This document shows, in pieces, positions 1 to 6,292 of a stretch of DNA of 8,875 nt. The translations under genes and the position numbers were made by a program. The DNA lies in NCBI GenBank assembly GCA_013298485.1, contig JAAFHS010000069.1:1-8875 (forward strand), read 5' to 3'. The DNA is from Rhodobacterales bacterium (GTDB taxonomy: Bacteria; Pseudomonadota; Alphaproteobacteria; Rhodobacterales; Rhodobacteraceae). The notes beneath the pieces are model-generated. The model saw only the letters and a program-made list of their open reading frames with translations, searched no databases and was not told where the DNA came from. The number at the start of each line of letters is the position of its first letter. The stretch's first letter is position 1.

Positions 1-87
1 TCCTTGACGAAGTATTGCCGGGGTTTTCGCCCAGTGTTTGCAAAAATACGGAGAGTTGACGCGCAAGTAAACCTTTTGGGCTATGGA
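1..87. other. Short non-coding end downstream of the glycosyltransferase
   Basis: No convincing gene or hairpin-plus-U-tract terminator is visible in these 87 bases. On the minus strand the last bases read TCAAGGA, which could be a ribosome site for a gene just outside the window, but that cannot be tested here. Confidence 0.4.
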
Positions 88-1113
88 TCATATCCAGCCC
101 CCCCGCGACATCAGGCCAAGGGCCTCCAACTGCTGCCATCCGGCATAGCGGTGCGAGCGCGCGCACCACAACCGGGGATTGGCAATCAGGCCGTCATAAT
201 AGTCTTCATACAGCGCAGAGTTGTTGAAATGCTCGGCCCGGACCTTTTCCTCGGCTGATTTGTCGACCACGACATGCAGGAATTTGGTGTGCAGCAGGAT
301 ACCGCTTGTGCGTTCTTCGCCACAGGTGCCGTAGGTTCTGTTCAGCGCGGGGGGCAGAATCTGGTGGGTGGAATTGACATAGGCATAGCTGCGATCCCAT
401 TTCACCAGCGGCGTCTTGTTCAATGTGGGCGCGCGGCGCGGATCGTCGCCAAAGAAGACGCGGGCGCGCACGCCGCCCTGAATCCACAGATTGCCCAAGG
501 GTTCCTGCCGGGTGATGCCGTAATTGCCGGCATCGAACCAGGCCAGGATATCGGTCGGATCCTGCCCCGCGCGGTAGGGGGCATCGGAAAGCGTGCCTTC
601 GGGGTACAGATCCAGCATCATGGCGGCAAAGGAGCGCTGGCGCTGGGCATCAAGCCAGCCTGTCAGCGCCTGCAGATCGCGGGTTTCCCAATAGGGATAG
701 ATGAACAGCTCATCCGCATCCAGCGTCAGGCACCAATGCCCGTGGGCATGGCGGATCTGCAGCCATGTCAGCCAATCCACCCCGAAGCGCGACAGACGGT
801 AGCTGTGCGGCGTTGACCACAGCGAGACATCGGGTTGGGCGGCCAGCCAGTCACGCGTGCCGTCATCGCTGGCGTTGTCGACGATCAGGAAATGGCTGAT
901 GCCCAGTTTGCGGTGATGATCCAGAAAATAGGGCAGGCGCAGCATTTCGTTGCGCACGGTCATGGCAGCCAGGATATCCTGCGCAGCGATTTTGGCGGTA
1001 CGGTCGGCCACGGCCGTCAATTGCCGCGATTTGCGCCAGGCCCGGAACAGGTAACGCCGCCGTTTCCAGCGCAGCTGGTAAGCCATCCACAGATCATCGG
1101 CAGTGCGGCCCAA
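88..1113 (-). CDS. Glycosyltransferase, family 2-like (Glyco_tranf_2_4 type)
   Basis: Predicted 341-residue cytoplasmic or membrane-associated glycosyltransferase. It has the GT-A hallmarks: VRNE at 53-56, VDNASDDGT at 78-86 (nucleotide-sugar binding) and LDADELF at 131-137, whose DAD is the metal-binding DXD motif. A C-terminal HTKFLH segment (275-280) is typical of this subfamily, which I know from capsule and exopolysaccharide loci. The first 30 residues are rich in Arg/Lys, with no signal peptide or membrane segment. I chose the TTG start because GGAAAGG lies 7 bases upstream; the in-frame ATG at 1086 (residue 10) has no comparable ribosome binding site. It begins 24 bases after the galU stop, so the two are probably co-transcribed. 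Donor and acceptor sugars cannot be told from the sequence; UDP-glucose from galU is a possibility only. Family assignment is firm, role inferred from context. Confidence 0.86.
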   Translation of the reverse strand: MGRTADDLWMAYQLRWKRRRYLFRAWRKSRQLTAVADRTAKIAAQDILAAMTVRNEMLRLPYFLDHHRKLGISHFLIVDNASDDGTRDWLAAQPDVSLWSTPHSYRLSRFGVDWLTWLQIRHAHGHWCLTLDADELFIYPYWETRDLQALTGWLDAQRQRSFAAMMLDLYPEGTLSDAPYRAGQDPTDILAWFDAGNYGITRQEPLGNLWIQGGVRARVFFGDDPRRAPTLNKTPLVKWDRSYAYVNSTHQILPPALNRTYGTCGEERTSGILLHTKFLHVVVDKSAEEKVRAEHFNNSALYEDYYDGLIANPRLWCARSHRYAGWQQLEALGLMSRGGWI

Positions 1114-1120
1114 CCCGGTA

Positions 1121-1127
1121 CCTTTCC
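1121..1127 (-). promoter_or_regulatory. Ribosome binding site for TTG-started glycosyltransferase
   Basis: On the minus strand this reads GGAAAGG, ending 7 bases before the TTG codon at 1113-1111. It lies in the short galU-glycosyltransferase gap and is the reason for preferring TTG over the ATG at 1086. Confidence 0.6.
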
Positions 1128-1137
1128 GGGCCGGGCC

Positions 1138-2034
1138 CTATTGGGCCGCCTTCTGCAGGGCGATCATGTCATTGAGGTAGGCGCCGAATTCGTCACGCAG
1201 GTCGGGCCGGGCAAGGCCGAAGGCGACGGTCGCCTGCAAGAACCCGGCCTTTGATCCACAATCATAGCGCTGTCCGCGGAAACGGTAGCCATAGACGTTG
1301 CTGTCGCCCTGCGCCTCTTCGGCAATGGCATCGGTCAATTGAATCTCGCCGCCCGCGCCCTGTTTCATGCGGTTCAGGTTGTTCAGCACCTTGGGTGTCA
1401 GGATATAGCGCCCGATCACGGCAAGGTTTGACGGCGCATCATCGGCTTTGGGTTTTTCGACCATGCCTTTGGCGCGCACGATGGCCCCCATATCTTCGGC
1501 CACGTCGAGAACGCCGTAAAGCGGCGTCTTGTCCGGCGACACTTCCATCGCGGCGACCATGTTGCCGCCGGTTTGGGCATAAGCCTCTACCATCTGCTGC
1601 AGGCAGGGGGTTTCGGCGGCGATCACGTCATCGGGCAGCAGCACGGCAAAGGGTTCGTTCCCGATCAGGCGGCGGGCGCACCACACCGCATGGCCAAGGC
1701 CAAGGGGGCGGTTCTGGCGCAGATAGGCGATGGCGCCCGAATCCATGTTGGTTTCGCGCAGGGCGTCAAGCAGGGCGTCCTTGCCCGCGCGTTTCAGCGA
1801 CGCCTCAAGCTCGGGGGCGCTGTCAAAGTAATCCTCCAGCGCGGATTTCCCGCGCGAGGTGACGAAGATGAACTCCTTGATGCCCGCCGCGCGCGCCTCG
1901 TCAATCGCGTATTGGATCAGCGGACGGTCGACCAGCGTCATGATTTCTTTCGGGATCGACTTGGTGGCGGGCAGAAACCGCGTGCCAAGGCCAGCCACGG
2001 GAAACACAGCTTTGCTGATCTTCTTGATTTTCAT
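1138..2034 (-). CDS. galU: UTP--glucose-1-phosphate uridylyltransferase
   Basis: Makes UDP-glucose from UTP and glucose-1-phosphate in the cytoplasm, the precursor for many surface polysaccharides. The 298-residue product has normal length for bacterial GalU. It carries the N-terminal nucleotide-binding signature GLGTRFLPATKSIPKE at 15-30, LGLGHAV at 111-117, LLPDD at 132-136 (metal/nucleotide site), MVEKP at 191-195, GGEIQLTD at 228-235 and YDCGSK at 257-262, all in the family order. I start at the ATG at 2034 because homologues begin close to KAVFPVAGLGTR; an in-frame GTG at 2046 would add four residues and cannot be excluded, since neither start has a strong Shine-Dalgarno. It is preceded by about 195 non-coding bases with a TATAAT promoter and followed 24 bases later by the glycosyltransferase gene. 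Confidence 0.95.
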   Translation of the reverse strand: MKIKKISKAVFPVAGLGTRFLPATKSIPKEIMTLVDRPLIQYAIDEARAAGIKEFIFVTSRGKSALEDYFDSAPELEASLKRAGKDALLDALRETNMDSGAIAYLRQNRPLGLGHAVWCARRLIGNEPFAVLLPDDVIAAETPCLQQMVEAYAQTGGNMVAAMEVSPDKTPLYGVLDVAEDMGAIVRAKGMVEKPKADDAPSNLAVIGRYILTPKVLNNLNRMKQGAGGEIQLTDAIAEEAQGDSNVYGYRFRGQRYDCGSKAGFLQATVAFGLARPDLRDEFGAYLNDMIALQKAAQ

Positions 2035-2143
2035 GATTGCCGCCACTTGCCTGTCACCCTTTTATGCCCATTCTAACCGCTTCGCACCGCATGTGAATCC
2101 GAAATCGGCAAAGCTGCGCACCATTGATACTTACGCGCGTCCG

Positions 2144-2172
2144 ATTATAGGGGAAAACTTGAAAAACGTTGC
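2144..2172 (-). promoter_or_regulatory. Putative sigma-70 promoter of galU
   Basis: A perfect TATAAT -10 element occurs on the minus strand at 2149-2144, in the gap between kdsB and galU. At 17-base spacing the -35 position reads GCAACG, a poor match. It would start a transcript near 2137 with a leader of roughly 100 bases before the galU ATG. It suggests galU and the glycosyltransferase can be expressed independently of cysQ-kdsB. Confidence 0.5.
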
Positions 2173-2228
2173 CAGATTGGCACCAGATATCGTGGAAGTG
2201 ATGGGCATTTGCGTCAGATTGCGCAGGT

Positions 2229-3017
2229 TCAGCCCATTTCGGCCATCATCGCCTCGATCCGGGACACGTCGCTGGGGTTGTTCAGCTCCCAGAATTGCCG
2301 CCCATGTGCCTGCACCTCGACACAGAGGACCTGCCGCCCGTTTTCCAGAAACCGTAACTGTTCCAACCCCTCCAATGTCTCCAGCGGGCCCGTGGGCCAG
2401 CCCGGATAGGCCGCGAGGGCCGCGGGGCGATAGGCGTAGACGCCCACATGGTGAAAGACGGGTGTCGCCGCATCATCAGCATAGGTGCGGCCTGTGTAGG
2501 GGATGACTTCCTTGCTGAAATAAAGGCCCCGCCCGCCTGCACTAAAGACGGCTGTCGTCCCACCCACGCGCCCTTCGCGGCGGTCGGCCAGAAACCCCGC
2601 CACGGCCCGCCCGTCGCAGCGCAGCACGGGGGTCGCGATATCGGCATCCCGGTCGGCGCGCAGGCCTGTGACCAGGTCTTCGACAAACCATGCGGGCGTC
2701 AGGGGCGCGTCGCCCTGCAGGTTCACGATGATATCGAAGCCGGGCAGATGCCGGGCCACCTCGGCGCAGCGTTCGGTACCGTTCTGGCAATCGGGCGATG
2801 TCATCACGACCTCGGCCCCGAAGCCTGCCGCATGGTCACGGATGCGCGCGTCATCGGTGGCCACAACCACGCGGTCCACGCCACGCACGGCCATCGCCGC
2901 CTCCCAGCTGCGGCGGATCAGGGTCTTCTCGCCATCCGGGCCACGCAATGAAACCAATGGCTTGCCCGGATAGCGCGTGCTGGCATAGCGGGCGGGAATG
3001 GCGATCAGGACGGTCAT
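2229..3017 (-). CDS. kdsB: CMP-3-deoxy-manno-octulosonate cytidylyltransferase-like protein (KdsB family)
   Basis: Predicted to activate Kdo, or a related 3-deoxy-ulosonic acid, as a CMP-sugar for lipid A core or capsule. The 262-residue protein (E. coli KdsB is about 248) has the CTP-binding start IPARYASTRYPGKPL (7-21), QNGTER (78-83), VNLQGDAPL (98-106), a HVGVYAYR block (190-197) and ETLEGLEQLR (213-222). Two normally conserved spots differ: the usual QGDEP reads QGDAP (101-105), and the C-terminal DTPED-like motif reads NNPSD (246-250), placing Asn where the second acidic metal ligand is expected. It may therefore be a capsule-type paralogue or act on a Kdo analogue. The ATG at 3017 overlaps the cysQ stop as ATGA, implying translational coupling. 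An upstream in-frame TTG at 3065, inside cysQ, was rejected. Confidence 0.85.
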   Translation of the reverse strand: MTVLIAIPARYASTRYPGKPLVSLRGPDGEKTLIRRSWEAAMAVRGVDRVVVATDDARIRDHAAGFGAEVVMTSPDCQNGTERCAEVARHLPGFDIIVNLQGDAPLTPAWFVEDLVTGLRADRDADIATPVLRCDGRAVAGFLADRREGRVGGTTAVFSAGGRGLYFSKEVIPYTGRTYADDAATPVFHHVGVYAYRPAALAAYPGWPTGPLETLEGLEQLRFLENGRQVLCVEVQAHGRQFWELNNPSDVSRIEAMMAEMG

Positions 3018-3805
3018 TTCAGCACGACCCCGGGTGCATGGGCAATGAAGAACGGGTTGTCCCAACCGGGTTTGCCATAGGCGAGCGGTCTGTGGTCATC
3101 AAACCGCACCACATGCCCGCCCGCGCCGCGCAGCACGGCGTCGCCTGCGGCGGTATCCCATTCCATCGTGCGCCCAAGGCGCGGATAAAGATCCGCCTCA
3201 CCCGTCGCCACCAGGCAGAATTTCAGGCTGCTGCCCGCCGATGTCATGTCGCGCAACGCATAGCGCGCGATGTAATCATCGGTCGCGGCATCGCGGTGGC
3301 TTTTCGATGCGACCACCATCAGGGCGGCATTGTCGGGCACGGATACGCCGATCCGCCGCAGTGCACCCGGCGCATCCTTGGCCAAATCCCCGGTTTCCTC
3401 GACCGCCGTCCCGTCGGCCTGGGTGTAGAACAGCCGCCCCTGCGCGGGCGCATAGACCACGCCGCGCACCGGCACGCCGTCCAGCACATAGGCGATGTTG
3501 ACGGTGAAATCACCGCGCCGCTGCACGAATTCCTTGGTGCCATCCAGTGGGTCCACGATCAGAAAGGTACGGGCCTGCAACGCATGGCTGTCGGCCTGTT
3601 CTTCAGTGATCAGCGTGACATCCGGAAAGGCCGCGCGCAGGCCGGCCGAGATCAGCGCGTCTGCGGCCTCGTCAGCCTCTGTCACGGGGCTGGCATCGCC
3701 CTTGGCACGCACTTCGAAATCGGGGCCGTTGTACACCGCCATGATCCGATCCCCGGCCTCAAGCGCCAGTCTGCGGATCACGGGGATCAGAACGTGATAG
3801 TCCAT
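3014..3805 (-). CDS. cysQ: 3'(2'),5'-bisphosphate nucleotidase (CysQ, inositol monophosphatase superfamily)
   Basis: Hydrolyses 3'-phosphoadenosine-5'-phosphate (PAP) to AMP, relieving inhibition by this by-product of sulfation or sulfate assimilation; probably cytoplasmic or membrane-associated. The 263-residue protein shows the Mg-dependent phosphatase signatures in order: SPVTEAD (39-45), the metal-binding Glu pair in ITEEQ (66-70), DPLDGT (85-90, motif A), GSSLKF (191-196) and EWDTAAGD (215-222, motif B). DPLDGTKEFV and GSSLKF fit CysQ better than true inositol monophosphatases. The ATG at 3805 has AAGGTG 6 bases upstream. It is the first gene of a minus-strand run with kdsB, to which it is coupled. 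PAP removal next to polysaccharide genes could mean a sulfated polymer, but no sulfotransferase is visible here. Confidence 0.92.
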   Translation of the reverse strand: MDYHVLIPVIRRLALEAGDRIMAVYNGPDFEVRAKGDASPVTEADEAADALISAGLRAAFPDVTLITEEQADSHALQARTFLIVDPLDGTKEFVQRRGDFTVNIAYVLDGVPVRGVVYAPAQGRLFYTQADGTAVEETGDLAKDAPGALRRIGVSVPDNAALMVVASKSHRDAATDDYIARYALRDMTSAGSSLKFCLVATGEADLYPRLGRTMEWDTAAGDAVLRGAGGHVVRFDDHRPLAYGKPGWDNPFFIAHAPGVVLK

Positions 3806-3829
3806 AGGTTACACCTTGCTGCGATGCGG

Positions 3830-3858
3830 TTGAAATGTGGCCTGCGGGACCTTATGAT
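3830..3858 (+). promoter_or_regulatory. Strong sigma-70-type promoter for the export permease
   Basis: TTGAAA (3830-3835), a 17-base spacer and TATGAT (3853-3858) form a near-consensus promoter facing the permease gene. A start near 3865 would leave a leader of about 60 bases, ending with AGAGG 7 bases before the ATG at 3926. Confidence 0.65.
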
Positions 3859-3867
3859 GCTGCATCA
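3855..3867. repeat. 13-base palindrome over divergent -10 regions
   Basis: TGATGCTGCATCA is a perfect inverted repeat: 6-base arms around one central base. It overlaps the -10 element of the rightward promoter (3853-3858) and the putative -10 of the leftward one (3864-3869). That is the position expected for an operator shared by both genes, but no cognate regulator is recognisable in the window and 13 bases may be chance. Confidence 0.35.
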
Positions 3868-3893
3868 AGGGAACGGCAAGATTTCCCTGTCAA
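3864..3893 (-). promoter_or_regulatory. Possible promoter for cysQ-kdsB
   Basis: On the minus strand a perfect TTGACA -35 (3893-3888) is followed after 18 bases by CTTGAT (3869-3864), a weak -10 with only three of six consensus bases. It overlaps the rightward promoter face to face, so the two would probably compete for polymerase. Confidence 0.35.
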
Positions 3894-3925
3894 GAAAAGG
3901 CGGCACCCCCGTCAGAGGTTTTCGG

Positions 3926-4750
3926 ATGTTCACCGCCAACAAGCCCCGCAGCAATGCAACATCCGCCCTGGGGATGCTCGAGCTGATCTTTCACGGGGCG
4001 GTGCGCGCGGTCCGCAAGGGCCATCGCAACGCCGTTGTCGGGCTGCTGATGAACATTCTGCAGACCGTGATGCTGATCCTCGTGTTCTGGGTGATGGGCA
4101 CCTATCTGGGCATCATGCGCAATGCGATCCATGGTGCGAACTTCGTGCTCTACATCATGTCGGGCATTTTCATGTTCATGACCCATACCAAGGCGATCGG
4201 GGCGGTCGCGCGTGCCGAGGGCCCGACTTCGGCCATGATGATGCATGCGCCGATGAACACCATCGTGTCGATTGCGTCATCGGCGCTGAGCGAGTTGTAT
4301 CTGCAGACCCTGTCGGCAGCCGTGGTGCTTTATGTCTATCATGCGGCCTTTACGCCGATCACGATTCACGATCCGGCGGGAATGATGGCGATGTTTCTGC
4401 TGGCCTGGGGATCGGGTGTGGCCATCGGGATGATCTTCAAGGCGGCGACGCCCTGGCAGCCTGAATTTTTCGGGGTGGCGACCAGCATCTATTCGCGGAT
4501 GAACATGATTGCGTCGGGCAAGATGTTTCTGGTGAACCAGATGCCGACCAAGACGCGGCATTTCTTTGACTGGAACCCGCTGTTTCACACGATTGACCAG
4601 GGGCGCGGCTTTGTCTTTCTGAACTATCAGCCGCGCTATACGAATATCGAATATCCGATGAAGATTCTGGTCATCTGCATCATTCTTGGCCTGATGGGCG
4701 AATTCTATACGCGCAAGCATGCCTCGATCAGCTGGAGTGCGGGCAAATAG
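3926..4750 (+). CDS. Polysaccharide ABC exporter permease, KpsM/ABC-2 type
   Basis: Inner-membrane subunit of an ATP-driven exporter, probably moving capsular or similar polysaccharide across the cytoplasmic membrane. The 274-residue protein has about six hydrophobic segments (near 37-57, 70-88, 111-139, 153-172, 180-200 and 245-260), a cytoplasmic basic N-terminus and the motif DWNPLFHTIDQGR (215-227), matching the conserved NPL-H-I-x-x-R block of ABC-2/KpsM permeases. The ATG at 3926 has AGAGG 7 bases upstream. The same frame is open far to the left, opposite cysQ and kdsB, but that is antisense shadow. It is divergent from cysQ and converges with the methyltransferase gene, the two stops only 7 bases apart. 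The ATPase (KpsT), KpsE and KpsD partners are not in the window. Symbol left blank because subunit pairing cannot be verified. Confidence 0.85.
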   Translation: MFTANKPRSNATSALGMLELIFHGAVRAVRKGHRNAVVGLLMNILQTVMLILVFWVMGTYLGIMRNAIHGANFVLYIMSGIFMFMTHTKAIGAVARAEGPTSAMMMHAPMNTIVSIASSALSELYLQTLSAAVVLYVYHAAFTPITIHDPAGMMAMFLLAWGSGVAIGMIFKAATPWQPEFFGVATSIYSRMNMIASGKMFLVNQMPTKTRHFFDWNPLFHTIDQGRGFVFLNYQPRYTNIEYPMKILVICIILGLMGEFYTRKHASISWSAGK

Positions 4751-4757
4751 CCGTGTA

Positions 4758-5597
4758 TCATGCCTCGGCCCGCGCGGCCTCCCACGCCAGCATGGCGCGT
4801 TTGACGGGCAGACCCCAGTGATAACCCCCGATCCCCCCGCCCTTGCGGATGGCGCGGTGACAGGGGATCAGAAAGGCCACCGGGTTGCGCCCGACGGCGG
4901 TGCCCACGGCCCGGTTGGCCTGCGGATGACCAATCGCCGAGGCGATATCGCCGTAGGTGGTGACATGGCCGGTGGGGATGTTCAGCAGCGCCTCCCACAC
5001 CTTGATCTGGAAGGGTGCGCCAATGGCATAGATCGGCGTGGCCTCGGGCATACCGGCACCGAACGCCGACAGCACCCAGGGGCGCAGCATCATCGGGTCT
5101 TCGACAAAGCTCGCTTTCGGCCAGCGGCCGATCAGTTCTGAAAGCGTGGCCTCGGCCCCGGTTTCGGCGGCAAAGCCGATGCCGCAGATGCCCTTGGCCG
5201 TGCCCATCACCGCCGCCGGGCCGAACGGGCTGTCGAACCAGCCCCAGAAGATCGTCAGGCCTTCGCCACCCCTGGCATAATCGCCGGGTGTCATCGCCTC
5301 CCACGTGACGAAAAGATCATGCAGACGGCCCGCGCCAGACAGGCCGGTGGTGATGGCGGTGTCGAGCACGGTGGCGCGGTCCGCCAGCATCTGTTTGGCA
5401 TGATCCAGCGTCAGATATTGCTGATAGCGCTTGGGCGAGACACCCACCCATTGCGAAAAGACGCGCTGAAAGTGATGGGCGGACATGTTCATCCGCGCCG
5501 CAAGGTCATCCAGCGTCAGGCCGGGGCCGCCTTCATCAATCAGGCGGATGGCGCGCCCGATGACGCTGTAGTGGTAGGCGGGGCTCTGGTCGGTCAT
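4758..5597 (-). CDS. AraC-type HTH / methylated-DNA-protein cysteine methyltransferase fusion (Ada-like, short form)
   Basis: Predicted DNA repair protein that moves alkyl groups from O6-alkylguanine (and O4-alkylthymine) to its own cysteine, fused to a DNA-binding domain. Of 279 residues, about 14-107 form an AraC/XylS HTH (LTLDDLAARMNMSAHHFQRVF at 27-47 is the first helix-turn-helix). Residues 113-276 are the Ogt/MGMT domain with NRAVG (228-232), the active-site PCHR (245-248, acceptor Cys246) and a GYHWG block (258-262). The N-terminal zinc/methylphosphotriester domain of E. coli Ada is absent, so the classical Ada switch via Cys38 is not available. I chose the ATG at 5597 because AAGGAG sits 6 bases upstream; the ATG at 5660, touching the preceding stop, lacks a ribosome site. 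It lies 62 bases after the PPTase gene, perhaps in one operon. Whether it regulates transcription is unknown. Confidence 0.9.
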   Translation of the reverse strand: MTDQSPAYHYSVIGRAIRLIDEGGPGLTLDDLAARMNMSAHHFQRVFSQWVGVSPKRYQQYLTLDHAKQMLADRATVLDTAITTGLSGAGRLHDLFVTWEAMTPGDYARGGEGLTIFWGWFDSPFGPAAVMGTAKGICGIGFAAETGAEATLSELIGRWPKASFVEDPMMLRPWVLSAFGAGMPEATPIYAIGAPFQIKVWEALLNIPTGHVTTYGDIASAIGHPQANRAVGTAVGRNPVAFLIPCHRAIRKGGGIGGYHWGLPVKRAMLAWEAARAEA

Positions 5598-5603
5598 GGC
5601 GGT

Positions 5604-5609
5604 CTCCTT
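5604..5609 (-). promoter_or_regulatory. Ribosome binding site fixing the Ada-like start
   Basis: AAGGAG on the minus strand, 6 bases before the ATG at 5597. It decides this start over the in-frame ATG at 5660. Confidence 0.7.
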
Positions 5610-5659
5610 GATGCCAACATAGGGGGTCCGGGGCGGCCCTGCGACCCGGATGTTGCGCA

Positions 5660-6292
5660 TCAGGGGCGGTGGACGACCGCGATCCGGTGCTGGTCGGCAC
5701 AGAGATGCCGCCCAGTCCAGACGGTGCCCGCGGGGATCGTGCCGGTTGGTGCCAGGAAAGTGGCCGCGAAATGATCCGCCCCTATGACAACAGCCAGCCG
5801 GTCAAAGCCGAACATCTGCCGCGTCCAGGGGTACTGCGCCTTGTAGACCGCCTCTTTGGCACAGAAGATCAGGGTTGCCATGGCGGCGGGATCGGGGGCG
5901 GTGGCGATGAGCCGGCGTTCGGCGGGCAGGCAGACCTCATCCCACAGATCGGGGGACAGGGCATGTTCGGGTTCGATATCAAGGCCAAGGGCGGAGGCGG
6001 CGTGAACCGGGGCGACAATCGCAAGACAGACGGTGCGGGTGTGGCTGATGCTGCCGGTCAGGCCCGCTGGCCAGACAGGCGCGCGGTCATCCCCCATCGG
6101 GATCGGCGCATCCGGCCATCCGATGGCGCGCATCGCGATGGTGGCGGCGGCGCGGCCGGCGGCGAATTCGGCGCGGCGCACAGGCGAGGCCCCGGGCGGG
6201 CCGAGATCGGGATAGCGGCCCTGCGGATCGGTCTGGCCCAGACCCACCGCCGATGGCAGCAGGGCGCGCAGGGCGCGGGTCAGATCAGGCAT
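5660..6292 (-). CDS. 4'-phosphopantetheinyl transferase (EntD/Sfp superfamily)
   Basis: Transfers phosphopantetheine from coenzyme A to the serine of carrier domains, converting apo-NRPS to the active form. The 210-residue product has the family motifs: AEFAAGR (41-47), WPAGLTGSISHT (74-85), GLDIEP (103-108, Mg ligands) and FCAKEAVYKA (143-152, catalytic Glu/Lys). The RRAEFAAGR and PAGLTGSISH blocks fit the EntD branch, often tied to siderophore or peptide clusters. The ATG at 6292 overlaps the upstream NRPS stop by 8 bases (ATG-CCT-GA arrangement), suggesting coupled translation and that the NRPS carrier domain is its partner. A GTG directly upstream (6295) is an alternative start; no strong Shine-Dalgarno is seen. 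A longer reading from a TTG at 6412 would run inside the NRPS gene and was rejected. Confidence 0.93.
   Translation of the reverse strand: MPDLTRALRALLPSAVGLGQTDPQGRYPDLGPPGASPVRRAEFAAGRAAATIAMRAIGWPDAPIPMGDDRAPVWPAGLTGSISHTRTVCLAIVAPVHAASALGLDIEPEHALSPDLWDEVCLPAERRLIATAPDPAAMATLIFCAKEAVYKAQYPWTRQMFGFDRLAVVIGADHFAATFLAPTGTIPAGTVWTGRHLCADQHRIAVVHRP

Noticed and set aside
56..87. Possible plus-strand promoter beginning TTGACG
   Set aside because: No matching -10 at 16-18 bases and no gene on the plus strand to serve.
1114..1140. GC-rich GGGCCC/GGCCC repeats after the galU stop, possible terminator
   Set aside because: No T-run follows and the stretch contains the ribosome site of the next gene.
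2208..2228. TGCG/CGCA inverted repeat after the kdsB stop
   Set aside because: Four-base arms with no U-tract; too weak to call a terminator.
2798..3925. Long open plus-strand frame leading into the permease
   Set aside because: It runs antisense to kdsB and cysQ, both with clear family motifs, and its translation has no recognisable domain; the permease starts at 3926 with a ribosome site.
5616..5650. GC-rich inverted repeat (GGGTC/GACCC) between PPTase and the Ada-like gene, possible terminator
   Set aside because: Only 5-base arms with a poor inner stem and no U-tract; it does not look like an intrinsic terminator.
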